A stretch of 64,000 nt of DNA. Source: Haliotis asinina. Lineage: Eukaryota; Mollusca; Gastropoda; Lepetellida; Haliotidae. The translations under genes were made by a program, and so were the position numbers. The DNA lies in NCBI RefSeq assembly GCF_037392515.1, contig NC_090290.1, forward strand, positions 39,765,753-39,829,752, read 5' to 3'. This document shows, in pieces, positions 19,438-30,300 of the stretch (positions are counted from its first letter, which is position 1; each line of letters starts with the position of its first letter). A model generated the notes under the pieces. That model did not search any database. It had not been told where the DNA came from and saw only the letters and a list, made by a program, of their open reading frames with translations.

Positions 19438-19979
19438 GACACCCCCGTTGTGGACCCGGGGGGATATTTGGTCCACCAACCCGTTTGCCGTGGGTTGCGG
19501 CCCTGTGTCGGCGGAGGAAGGGATCCTGGTGGTTGAGAGCAATAGGGGCCTGCAATCGTGTTACTGTTGCTCAACACACCACTTTGGCCCTGACTTCGCC
19601 TAGACGGGTGGTCGAATGGGCCCGGTTCGACCAATCGGCTGGTCATGCCAAGCCCTGTGCATGGATTACATTTATATATGTCATTGCACAAATTTATTTT
19701 GGAACTGTGTTATTTTGAGTCTTGGCCTAATTGTTCATTTCAAACTTTTTGATTTCGATTTATGATGTTCCGAACTTGCCTAGAGTCTTATGCCCAGAAG
19801 GCGATGGCTCATGGGCCAATCTGGTAGGACGTATCTTTTCAAGATATTCTCCTGCTTGAGTATACCCTCCTGGTATCCCTGGTGCCGTCTGTTGGAGGTC
19901 CATGGACATAAGGCATCGTCCTTGTTGACACTCCATGGTGGGTGGGGAGCTAGGAGGGCGAACTATATTTAATACAACC

Positions 19980-21231
19980 ATGGCACCCCCACTCAAAAAA
20001 AAGATCGTATGAATCTGATGATTCATTATCCTCTGAAGATGAAACTCCTATTGCCGTTGGTAATTCTGAAAATTGGTCTCGTTTCTTAGTCATGTCTTCA
20101 CCAAATGATGGTCCACTGAAACTGAATCCGTTTGCTATCGCAAAAGGTATTGAAGGTCTGGCAGGTGACGTGAAAGAAATTAAAAAGCTCCGTTCTGGCT
20201 GTCTACTGATTGAATGCAAAAAGCAGATTCAATCACAAATCCTACTATCAACAAGGTCTTTGGCGAATGTTCCTGTAACGGTTTCCCCTCACAGGACTCT
20301 CAACAGCAGTAAAGGTATTGTCCGAGATGTAAGTCGGTGTCTTTCAGACATGGATGAAGATGACATTCTTTCGGAATTAAGCTCACAAGGAGTTACAGCT
20401 GTTAAACGTTTTACATCAAAACGAAACAAAGAAATTATTAAGACCAACACGTATTTATTTACATTCGGTCTTCCTAAACGCCCAGAATCACTAAAAGCTG
20501 GATACTGTCATTTAAGGGTGGATTCTTACATCCCAAATCCCCTTAGGTGCTACAGATGTCAAAAGTATGGTCATGGCTCAAAATCATGCCATAACCCAGC
20601 TGCCTGTCATCGCTGTGGTGGCAAATGTGAAGACAGTAAACTCTGTGATAAACCTCCTTCATGTGTTAACTGCTCAGGGAATCACCCCTCATCTTCCAGA
20701 GACTGTCCTGCGTGGGCATTTCAAAACAAAATTTCAAAACTGAAACATGACCGCAATATCACCTTTTCAGAAGCGAAGGCGTATGTTCTTGCTCTTGAAA
20801 AGCCAGGGCCATCTTATGCGGCTACTGCTTCTGCCTCAGTCCAAAATGTTTCCAGACCTGTTTCATGTCATTCGGTAGCTTGCCAGACCGAATACACGTG
20901 GCTAGAGTCCTCGACTCCTGTTCAGACTAAACGTCTTCAACAATCATCATGTTCTTCTTCATCACAAACTGAAGATCAATCTACAATGATACCAACGTCG
21001 CCATTGGCCCCTACATCGGTATCACAACCATCTCCTGTTGTGAAGACGACCAACACAAAGCAAGATAAATCAGATCGTGTACCGAAGGGTCAGCGTGATC
21101 CTATACGGATACATAATAGGTTTCACTCTTTGGAGGACATGGATGTCTCTCCTCTCCCCCCTCGGCGCAATAGAAGTAAGTCGCCTAGAAAAGGGAAAAA
21201 TAGATCTCCCGTGCAACCTCCTGTCACATGA
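19980..21231 (+). CDS. LINE copy 1 ORF1 (gag-like nucleic-acid-binding protein)
   Basis: The expected start ATG is at 19980, aligned with the ATG of copy 2. An 8-A run at 19995-20002 shifts the frame and ends that frame early; seven A would keep it open. From the next ATG (20092) 379 codons are open. An RRM-like/pre-knuckle region (residues about 60-150) is followed by three cysteine knuckles: CYRCx4HGSKSC (153-166), CHRCGGKC... in which the His is lost, and CVNCx3HPSSSRDC (192-206). The C-terminal part is Ser/Gln-rich and ends with a basic patch. It would coat the element RNA in the RNP. The stop overlaps the ORF2 start. Confidence 0.85.
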
Positions 21232-24200
21232 GCGTTTCCAGTTCGTTAATTCAGTGGAATTGCAGAGGCCTCAGGACCAATTTTAATGATTTACACTTAC
21301 TAATACAGGATTATAAGCCGTCAGCAATATGTCTCCAGGAGACATATTTAAAAGAAACTGACAACTTTGTTTTACGTCAGTACAATACTTACCATTCATT
21401 CTCTCCACCAGGGACTAAGGCTACTGGTGGATCTTCTGTTCTAGTAAAGCAGGGTGTGATCCACAGTCCTGTGTTGCTTCATACCAGTCTTCAGGCTGTC
21501 GCAGTTCGGATAACTATGCACGTTGTTTTTACCTTGTGCTCACTTTACATTCCTCCAACATTGACGCTTCAGCTAGCTGATCTTCAAGCACTTTATGATC
21601 AGCTTCCCAAACCATGCATCATAATGGGCGATTTAAATGGCCACAACCCACTTTGGGGCAGTGACCACACCAACAATAAAGGTAAATTACTTGAGGACTT
21701 TATTTCAAATAATGACTTATGCATTTATAACGATGGTTCACACACGTATTTAAATCCTGGTACTGGTACATATTCTAATCTCGATTTGTCACTCACTGAC
21801 TCAAATCTCTTGTATGAATTTGACTGGTGCGTCCATGACGACCTCTGTGGAAGTGATCACTTTCCAACAATTCTAACACCGGTAACCCCCTCTGATGTGC
21901 CTCCATTATCCCGATGGAATTTTAAGAAGGCTAACTGGCCTTTATTTGAAACCCTTTGTGCTGACAAACTTAAACTTGAACTTTTTGTTGATGTTGCTGA
22001 CGCCGCAAAGTGTTTTTCTGATGAATTGAATAACGTAGCCAAACAATGTATTCCTATGTCCTCTGTACTTCCACACATTAGAAAACCGTGGTTCAATGAT
22101 AATTGCAAACAGGCTAGAAAGGCTCGGAAAAAAGCTGAACATTATTTCCGTCGCCATCCTCTGGTCCACAATTTGAATAAATTTAAAATTCTAAATGCTA
22201 AAGCACGACGTACCTTCAAGCAAAGTAAACGCCATTCTTGGCGAATGTATGTATCAAAGATCAATGCACGTACGCCGATATCAAAGGTATGGAACATGAT
22301 TCAGAAAATCAAAGGTAAGGGCACTAAATCTAGCATTCACCACCTCCAAGATGGGGATCAACTACTGACAAATAAATCAGATATTGCAAATAAACTTGGA
22401 GAAACCCTGGCCAAACACTCATCTTCTTCAAATTATGTACCTGAATTTCAAAAATATAAAAATCAACATGAAAAGAAAGCTATAAATTTCAATTCTGATA
22501 ATGGAGAAGATTATAATGAACTATTCTCTATTCACGAGCTCCATACTGCTCTTGAGCAGGCTCATGATACTGCTACAGGAGCTGATGATATACATTATCA
22601 ACTCCTGAAGCACTTACCAGAATCCTGTTTAGAAACCCTTTTAAATATTTTTGATGACATTTGGACATCAGGAAAATTTCCATCATCATGGCGTGAAGCT
22701 ATAGTAGTCCCAATACCTAAACCCGGACGTGATCATACCGATCCTTCAAATTACCGACCAATTTCTCTCACAAGCTGCGTTTGCAAAACCATGGAACGCA
22801 TGATAAATAATCGACTTTTATGGTACTTGGAAACCAATAACCTTATAACCGATATCCAGTGTGGTTTCCGTAAAAACAGAAGTACCCTTGATCACCTGGT
22901 GCGTTTAGAGTCATTTGTGAAGAACGCTCTAATCAATAAACAACATGCAGTGTCTATCTTTTTTGATCTGGAAAAGGCGTACGACACCACATGGAAACAT
23001 GGTATCTTAAGAGATTTACATGATTTCGGTTTACGGGGACGTTTGCCTCATTTTATATCTAACTTTTTAAACGACAGACACTTTCAAGTCCGAGTGGGTT
23101 CTACCCTGTCTGATCATTACAACCAAGATCAGGGTGTCCCACAAGGCAGTATTTTATCTGTGACATTATTTAGTATTAAAATAAACAGCCTTTCAAGGGT
23201 TTTAAGTCATTCAGTTGATGGATCACTTTTCGTAGACGATTTTAATGTTTCTTGTCGTGGTAAAAATATGCATACAATAGAGAGGCAACTACAATTATGT
23301 CTCAATAAAATCCATAAATGGTGTCTTGAAAACGGCTTTAAATTTTCTAATTCCAAAACAAATTGTATACATTTCTGTAGGAAATATAAACCACACAAAG
23401 ACCCAGAACTATTTTTAAATGGCACTCCCATCAAGGTTGTAAAGGAGGCCAAATTCTTGGGACTTATTTTTGACTCTCATCTGACTTTCTTACCACATAT
23501 TAAATACCTGAAGCATAAATGCCTGAAGGCGCTTGACTTGTTGAAAGTCGTGTCTGGTTCAAAGTGGGGAGGAGATCAAGCTACCCTGCTACATCTGTAT
23601 CAATCACTCATCAGATCCAAACTTGATTATGGCTCCATCGTATATGGTGGAGCCTGCAAAAGCAATCTAAAACTATTGGATTCTGTCCACCACCAAGGTC
23701 TGAGACTTTGTCTTGGGTCTTTCAGAACTTCTCCTGTTGACAGTCTCTATGTTGAAGCCGATGAGCCATCTCTTTCCCATCGGCGTGTAAAATTAGCTTT
23801 ACAATATGTTACAAAACTCTACGCTAACGAATCAAATCCTGCATATAAATGTGTTTTTACTCCTCTCTATGCAGATTTGTACACCAAGAAACCTTCTCTT
23901 GTTCCGCCTCTTGGCATAAGAGTCAAACCTTTCCTTTCTGCTGCAGGCATTCGACTAGATAATATAGCCCCTTTCCGCCTGCTTTCTTCTCCTCCTTGGC
24001 AATTTGTTAGGCCACAAGTTGACCTGACACTGACAGCATTAAAAAAATCTGAAACTAATGAATTACAATATAAACAAGAATTTAATCAGCTAAAAAGTAA
24101 ATATAATACATACAAATCCTTATTTACAGATGGATCCAAGGATGGTGGCACCGTAGCTTGTGCCACTGTCATTGAATCCAGAACAATATCTTCTCGCTTA

Positions 24201-24917
24201 CCAGATAATAGCTCTATTTTTACTGCAGAAGCAAACGCAATACTGACGGCTCTTAAGTACATTTATAGACACCCCAAATGTAAACGATACATAATCTTTT
24301 CTGACTCTCTTTCGTGCCTTCAGGCTATTAAGAATCTGTCTTGCAAGCATCCACTTTTATTAGACATTATTGAATTGTATAATGCTCTTGCTACTGGCCA
24401 ATGTGACATCGTCCTCTGTTGGTTACCCAGCCATGTTGGAATCTCTGGTAACGCGATGGCTGATCTTGCTGCTAAGGCAGCGCTGAAAAAATCTGTAACA
24501 CCACTTTTAATTCCATACTCTGACTATAAAGCTGTTATTAGATCTTATATCCGTCATCTTATGCAAAAGAAGTGGGATACTCAAGTAGGTATAAACAAAT
24601 TACACCAAATCAAGCCAACTATCGGTTATACTTACTTGGGTTGTCTGTCCAGATTCGAAGAGGTCATTATGCGACGATGTCGCATTGGTCATACAAGATA
24701 CACTCATGAGTATTTGTTAAAAGGCGAAGATCCTCCGTTTTGTATCCCTTGTGATGAGAGAATCACGGTCAAGCATGTCTTGCTTGACTGCATTGATTTT
24801 TCTATCACAAGGGATAAATATTTCAGTGCCAAAACAATTAAGAATCTTTTTAATAAAGTAAATTATCATCTAATAATTGGTTTCTTAAAAGAAATAGAAT
24901 TGTTGGATAAATTTTGA
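21228..24917 (+). CDS. LINE copy 1 ORF2 (endonuclease, reverse transcriptase, RNase H)
   Basis: 1229 residues, uninterrupted. APE-type endonuclease: QWNCRGL (9-15), CLQET (35-39), GDLNGHNPLW (133-142), GSDHF (207-211). RT: 'FRKNRSTLDHLVRLES' (about 547), FFDLEKAYD, QGVPQGSILS, and the catalytic FVDD (about 667). RNase H: TDGSK (966), AEANAI, SDSLS (1024) and 'WLPSHVGISGN' (1064), so all four acidic positions are present. A C-terminal CIPC...H...C zinc motif is near 1171-1188. It starts with ATG overlapping the ORF1 stop (ATGA), which suggests termination-reinitiation. It would nick target DNA and carry out target-primed reverse transcription. Confidence 0.95.
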   Translation: MSVSSSLIQWNCRGLRTNFNDLHLLIQDYKPSAICLQETYLKETDNFVLRQYNTYHSFSPPGTKATGGSSVLVKQGVIHSPVLLHTSLQAVAVRITMHVVFTLCSLYIPPTLTLQLADLQALYDQLPKPCIIMGDLNGHNPLWGSDHTNNKGKLLEDFISNNDLCIYNDGSHTYLNPGTGTYSNLDLSLTDSNLLYEFDWCVHDDLCGSDHFPTILTPVTPSDVPPLSRWNFKKANWPLFETLCADKLKLELFVDVADAAKCFSDELNNVAKQCIPMSSVLPHIRKPWFNDNCKQARKARKKAEHYFRRHPLVHNLNKFKILNAKARRTFKQSKRHSWRMYVSKINARTPISKVWNMIQKIKGKGTKSSIHHLQDGDQLLTNKSDIANKLGETLAKHSSSSNYVPEFQKYKNQHEKKAINFNSDNGEDYNELFSIHELHTALEQAHDTATGADDIHYQLLKHLPESCLETLLNIFDDIWTSGKFPSSWREAIVVPIPKPGRDHTDPSNYRPISLTSCVCKTMERMINNRLLWYLETNNLITDIQCGFRKNRSTLDHLVRLESFVKNALINKQHAVSIFFDLEKAYDTTWKHGILRDLHDFGLRGRLPHFISNFLNDRHFQVRVGSTLSDHYNQDQGVPQGSILSVTLFSIKINSLSRVLSHSVDGSLFVDDFNVSCRGKNMHTIERQLQLCLNKIHKWCLENGFKFSNSKTNCIHFCRKYKPHKDPELFLNGTPIKVVKEAKFLGLIFDSHLTFLPHIKYLKHKCLKALDLLKVVSGSKWGGDQATLLHLYQSLIRSKLDYGSIVYGGACKSNLKLLDSVHHQGLRLCLGSFRTSPVDSLYVEADEPSLSHRRVKLALQYVTKLYANESNPAYKCVFTPLYADLYTKKPSLVPPLGIRVKPFLSAAGIRLDNIAPFRLLSSPPWQFVRPQVDLTLTALKKSETNELQYKQEFNQLKSKYNTYKSLFTDGSKDGGTVACATVIESRTISSRLPDNSSIFTAEANAILTALKYIYRHPKCKRYIIFSDSLSCLQAIKNLSCKHPLLLDIIELYNALATGQCDIVLCWLPSHVGISGNAMADLAAKAALKKSVTPLLIPYSDYKAVIRSYIRHLMQKKWDTQVGINKLHQIKPTIGYTYLGCLSRFEEVIMRRCRIGHTRYTHEYLLKGEDPPFCIPCDERITVKHVLLDCIDFSITRDKYFSAKTIKNLFNKVNYHLIIGFLKEIELLDKF

Positions 24918-25483
24918 ACAATATGTTTTGTAAATAGATAAATGTTATTTTATTATTGGTAGTGTAAATTGGCAAACTGAGATCGTTAGTGGCTGTGCCT
25001 TCAAAGGGGGTTAAAGTATTGTAAAATTATTGTCCCCCTGAGAAGGTACGTAAGTCCCAGAACTTTCAAAGTAACATTTTCACGTACCAAGGTTTTAAAC
25101 GTAGTATATTTGTTATTTTAAATTTTGGCTAAATTTTCTCACAGTCGCTGGCAGCTGAGGAGATGATGTAAATCCAGCTAGGATCCATGCAGGTAGCAAA
25201 GGTAATGTAAGTCCCCATGGTCCCTAGTATGGTGATCTACCCTTGGTTGTTGGTGACCTATAGCCCGTGTTTTATATTGTATTGTCTTCCCTGATTACAG
25301 TATTTTAGTTTTCCATGCTAGTTTTATGTTCATATCTGTGATAGTCTAGTATTTTACTGTCCTTCGATGGCAGGTTTTTATGTTCTAAATTTATTTATTC
25401 TAATCTTGATATAAATTAAAATTGTTCTCGTCACGATATGGCTGCAATATTGCCGATGTGACGCTAAATATTAACTCACTCAC
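24918..25483 (+). other. LINE copy 1 3' UTR with hairpins and ACTC tail
   Basis: One hairpin pairs AGGGGG (about 25005-25010) with CCCCCT (25034-25039). A second, CTAGGATCCATG (25178-25189) with CATGGTCCCTAG (25216-25227), is also found in copies 2 and 3 with a compensatory change. The last ~50 bases (gatatggctgcaatattgcc, then ACTC repeats) resemble the tails of SINE A and SINE B. Confidence 0.75.
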
Positions 25484-25498
25484 TCACACCGTCTGTTC

Positions 25499-26386
25499 AC
25501 TGTGACACCACCATCTAAGGCACAGTTCTTCTCTGCGAAGGGTTTCTTTGAGCATTTCTCAGTGATGGTGAGTTCATATCTCGATTCCATTTTGTATTTT
25601 GTTGGTTCTCAGCGCCTACGCTCGTAGGTTTTACCAACGTGCAAACGTCCTTGACCTGCATCAGATTAAATATTCCACTCATATGAAGCTGACGCCCTGT
25701 ACTATAACCGGCAAACAGTTCACAACGATATTAAATCAAACTCCATACATTGTTAGAACGTAACATATGGTTTGCATCTGCTCATGCTAGATGCATAATA
25801 CAAACTAATGTAGAGATATTGGTACCAATGTGAACTGAACAAATTAGTAGCGTACACAATGTCAGGATGTAACTCCGCCCGTAATATTACACAACGGTGT
25901 TAATTAGAATCCGTTGCCAACTATATGAACCGGACACGCATTTTCCCGTATTTCGTACTAATAAGTCCCCCCGCACGTGTATACATCTGTATACACCTGA
26001 ATAATGGTATATATGGTGTACTGATGCACTAAGACAATTTGTTACGTGAATCATTTACATAACAACAATAATCGGCAAAACCATCGACCATAGCCAGGAG
26101 ATTAATAACTCATCTCAATACACAGATGGTTTTCAACAACAATGCCGACTGTTTCTCAATCTCAATATACAGTAATCTATAAAGTTTTATTTTTTATTTT
26201 ATTTTATTTTCATTTTTTTAATTTTTTTTTTTTGCTGTTTCAGCTATTTTTCCGCGGACATTTATTGTTCTGTGGCATACAAATTCAATGGATACATGGT
26301 GAAAGATCGTTCATCCTAAGTTAAAACTTTTCAAAATGAACATACAGTTTTATATTTCAACAGAACCGTGAGAATCCGAGTGAGAA
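25499..26386. other. No recognised feature
   Basis: Unique-looking AT-rich sequence with a T-rich stretch at 26185-26232. No exon-like frames. Confidence 0.45.
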
Positions 26387-26545
26387 TTAATCTTGAGTAA
26401 CCCATGTTTGTCGTAAGAGGCGACTAACGGGATTGTGCGGCCAAGCCCACTGACTAGTCTGCATGTCATCGTGTCCCAATTTCGTAGATTGATGGTCATG
26501 ATGTTGACCACTGGATAGACAGGTCCATCGCTTTATTGTCTGGTT
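26387..26545 (+). repeat. SINE A fragment
   Basis: Internal part of SINE A ('ttgtcgtaagaggcgactaa' to the 'ccactggatag' region), both ends missing. Confidence 0.65.
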
Positions 26546-27253
26546 TGTTTACAGGAACACGTTTCATGAGAGAACTCCGTGGCTGTGTCAGATAAAGAAC
26601 AACCATTTATCTGCCAGCGGCCTAGGTCTGGGATCTGCCCGTAAGCAGGACATGGTGTTTGAAATTATTTTCCGCTTATTGAATATCTTGCCCAGTAGAT
26701 TATTGCCTTTTCACTCTACCTCAAGGACTTTCATTTACACGCACTGATGTAACATTCATGACAAAGGATGCACATCAGATGCTCGGTTGGAATGTTCAAT
26801 AATAACGTAAGTGAAACTTATAATTTATATTTAAGCCCATTCTATTAATTTCCACATAGGAGAAGGTATAGCCTAATCCGTAACGGACCGAAAATTGTTC
26901 ACTACCAACCCATGAACGCGGCGTAAAACTAAACTCACTCACTCACAAGACAATATTACGGCAAGAGTAACGTAAGAGTAAGTATGATACAACATTAGAT
27001 TAAAAGTATCATCATATAAACCACACTAATCCGTTAAATATATCTGGTTATATAAATCACTGTTTTCTGTTGTTCATGAGTACAAACTACACCTAACATG
27101 TCCTTGAGTTCTTTGATAAAAGAAAGCTTACCAACAGTGACCTTATCTTATCGACGGACCAGCGTAAGTCACGCTAGCAGAGAAATCTGTTCAGCTGTCT
27201 TACTCCTTTCATTTGTTCAGCTCGTGTAGGGTCAGAGGAAAATAAGTTTCATT
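26546..27253. other. Upstream flank of the MRH gene, with a SINE tail
   Basis: A SINE-type tail (about 26899-26946, gcggcgtaaaactaaactc then ACTC) lies about 300 bases upstream of the MRH start codon. No TATA element is obvious. Confidence 0.5.
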
Positions 27254-27390
27254 ATGTTCCCCAAGACGCTGTGCCTGTTAGCACACCTCTTAGCTGCGAG
27301 GGGCGTTGAATACAACAGCTCTTGTATAGCTGTCACAGATGATGGTGTTATAGACCTGCGGCCCTTGGCAAACAATGACAGCTCGCCAAG
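27254..27390 (+). CDS. MRH gene exon 1
   Basis: ATG with a hydrophobic leader, one N-glycosylation sequon (NSS) just after it, and VIDLRPLANND. Donor gtagag after 45 codons plus two bases. Confidence 0.6.
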
Positions 27391-30300
27391 GTAGAGTACA
27401 CTGTTTACTGAATTTTATATAAAATACCTTTACATGCTGAATATTAATGACGCTTAAACATGTTTTCGTGATGCCCTTCCAAAAATGGTGACAACTGGAC
27501 AAATACCATCCGCTGCCGCGGTAACCGCCAAACTATCCGCTGAGAACTTGTATCGCTAACAATCTTATGATTTCATTATATGGCGTATGTAGTGCACGGA
27601 GTTAGAAGACTGTTCGATTAGCTGTTTGTGAGTTCACTATGTACATATTTATTTTACCGATTTTAACTGCTTCATTTAAACTATTTTATACCCGGCATCG
27701 TTTGCATACTCAACGTAAACATAATTAACCATTTTATAGCAGTTTTAAGCTTGCCAGTCGATGTTTCACTGATTTAAAAAACCCTGTCGAAAGGTGGACA
27801 CCATCTTGTTTGCATGTCATACAGTCGGTATGGAGCTTATTGATCTTCAAAGGAAAACTAAATGATAGATTTTTGTACATTTAACATGGCGGTAAGATAA
27901 ATAAGTTGTAAACTTCCCCCTTGCGTAATACAGTCATTACCGGATCGGGTAGCATGGCTGCAAAACGGCGTAGACTCGTGAAGGTCCCTGGGTAGAATAG
28001 ACCTTCAGCAACCCAGGCTTGCCATATGAGGCGAATCAAGGGATCAGTTGGTCAGGCTCGCTGACTTGGTTGACACGTCATCGGTTCCCAGTTGATCAGA
28101 TCGATGCCCGTGCTGTTGATCACTGGATTGTGTGGTTCAGACCACCGCCATATCGTTGAGTGTGGTGGGAAACTAAATGCACTCACTCAAAACAGCGTAC
28201 ACCAGACCGCATTATTCTCGAGACAAGCATGCTACTTACAAAGTAGAAATTATCCACATGATGATTTCAGGACTCACACAAGAAAACATGTACGAATGGG
28301 TCTGTTTAACACATGTAGATACAACTTGTTTCAGTTCACGGAAATGTTCGAACCAAACAATCTGCATGAAAACAACCTGGACCTAAGGAAACATTCACGT
28401 AGTCTTTACACGTGAACATTTATCTGAATAAGATATTTTAGTTATTGTTTTGCTTTGTTTTAGTTTTTCTTTTCATAACTTCAGCTTCTAGACGAAGCAT
28501 GGAAATATGACAGATTTTTTGTTGTTTGATGACGCCACTGCAACAAGCTACATCAGATAGCTTCGAAATGGTTTGAGTATAATGGTAAAATATGTTGTGA
28601 TTTTTGTGCAATCCTAACAATGATATAAAACGTCAACACCAGAAAATAACCAGTCTCGATTAACCAGTAAGAGATTTCAATGAACCAAAAGGCTACGGTC
28701 CGTTTGCAGTGAAAACGTACGGCTGAATTTAACTTTAAACAAAAAGGTAAATCGAATAAAATGAAATTAAGACTGGAAATCCACATAAGTTTACATACAT
28801 GAAATAAAACACCCGGAACAAGCAGGGTTGGTCTAAGTTGACGCTCTTCACGTACCGCACGTGCATTTGTTTAACTGTTCCAACTACTGCGCTTAACCCC
28901 TTGTAATACAGACCAGTTTGAAACTATGATCGTTTGTTAAACAACTCTTATCCACAGTTCAATATAATTCTGAGATTCAAATTACAGTTTGCAAGGTAAA
29001 ACAATGAGGTTCCGCAATCTTAATTTGACTTTCTTTGATTTAGTGCTTCGTTAAAAGTGACATTCGTCGGTATGTTTTCTCGACAGTCAGACTATAAATG
29101 GAGATGGAAAATATATGAATGAATCAGCAAAACATCAGAGATTACACCAGGTGTTTACGATGAAGAGCTACATCGGAACTGCCCGTCACTCCCTCCGTTA
29201 ACGTGTTCACAATGGTCATCCTAATTATTCCAGGGCGTGGTGAGCATAAACAAACCTCGAGGGTACGTGAGCCCATGGCCCCCGAGGGAACAGTGAACAA
29301 CGTATTTATCTTACCGTACACCTGATTTTTAATTTTGAACTGTTTGAAGCACTTCTGTTGAATGCCAGGCGAATCGCCATTTTGCAGACGACACAAGGTA
29401 ATCAGATTTTGAGTTATCTCCCTTCCATCGATTTTCAATAGAAAAACATCGGTAATTTCCGTGCTTGATGCGTTATTCAATGTTATTCGAGATGAAAAGG
29501 TACTACCATGAAGCACCAGCAGAGTTTGGAATTCCCAGCGGTGTACATTGAAAATAATACATCGCCTGTAAGCGAGGTACATTGAAAATAATAGAATAGC
29601 GCTTAGCCAATCAGAAAGCGACATTCATGTGTGAGGTAAGATAAAACGATATGACTGCATTATACACAAGAAAACGTGTTGTTTCTTCCAGATTCATGGA
29701 TGTCATGAAGGACAGAGAAGCCATGTTGAGGTTCTCCTGGAACCCTTGTTACAACTTTGACGAACAAGGCTGTCGTCAAGTGGAGGTTGTGGTTTCAATC
29801 TAATGTCCATTTCGTCTTCTATTAGAGGCAGTGGGGTAGCCATGTGGTTAAAGCGTCTGCCGAAGGCCCGGGTTCGAATTCCGACATGTGGACACAGTGT
29901 GTGAAGCCTTTTTCCAGATCTAGTGTCCCTTGTCGAGATATTATATGAATATTGGTAAAAGCGGCATAAACTTGTCTTCTGTTAAGCACATTTAACGTTT
30001 AACTCTTAACTTAAGCTATATGACGCTGACCTGTCGAGTCTGGAACAGATAGTGCTGTGACTGATATTATGGGCAAGGTTCAGCGCTGTCTAGGTACGAT
30101 GAACCATCAACCAACTCAACGAATCAGGCAACTTCTTATCCCGGATCTCCAAATGATTATGTAAAAGCTTTGATAAAAATTTATAAGGCGTCACTGACAT
30201 TTCTTGCTATAATTGGACACATACATCCACGGTCTTAAGAGGGGTAGTGTAGATGTGTTGGTTCGCCACGTCTAATGCACGAATTTGACTCCCCATCGAA

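Larger units (their letters stand above)
19365..25498 (+). mobile_element. LINE copy 1, full-length two-ORF non-LTR retrotransposon (I/Nimb-like)
   Basis: The element proper is 19380-25483 (6104 bp), flanked by a 15-bp duplication 'tcacaccgtctgttc' (19365-19379 and 25484-25498). Layout: ribozyme-like 5' end, GC-rich 5' UTR of about 600 bp, ORF1 (gag-like, zinc knuckles), ORF2 (endonuclease, RT, RNase H, C-terminal CCHC), a 3' UTR with two hairpins, and an (ACTC)n tail instead of poly(A). RNase H in ORF2 and the knuckled ORF1 point to the I superfamily; the Nimb-like placement is my inference. Of the three copies this one is closest to functional. Confidence 0.92.

Noticed and set aside
23207-23452. 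Antisense open frames within the LINEs (also 43226-43462, 58657-59085, 59383-59589)
   Set aside because: Shadows of the conserved ORF2 coding strand.
19380-25483. LTR retroelement or virus-derived element
   Set aside because: RT and gag-like knuckles are present, but there are no long terminal repeats, protease or integrase; APE endonuclease and an ACTC tail with target-site duplications identify a non-LTR LINE.
29142-29624. Gene on the minus strand in MRH intron 1
   Set aside because: No domain, and its 5' part is made of a direct repeat; more likely a decayed repeat.
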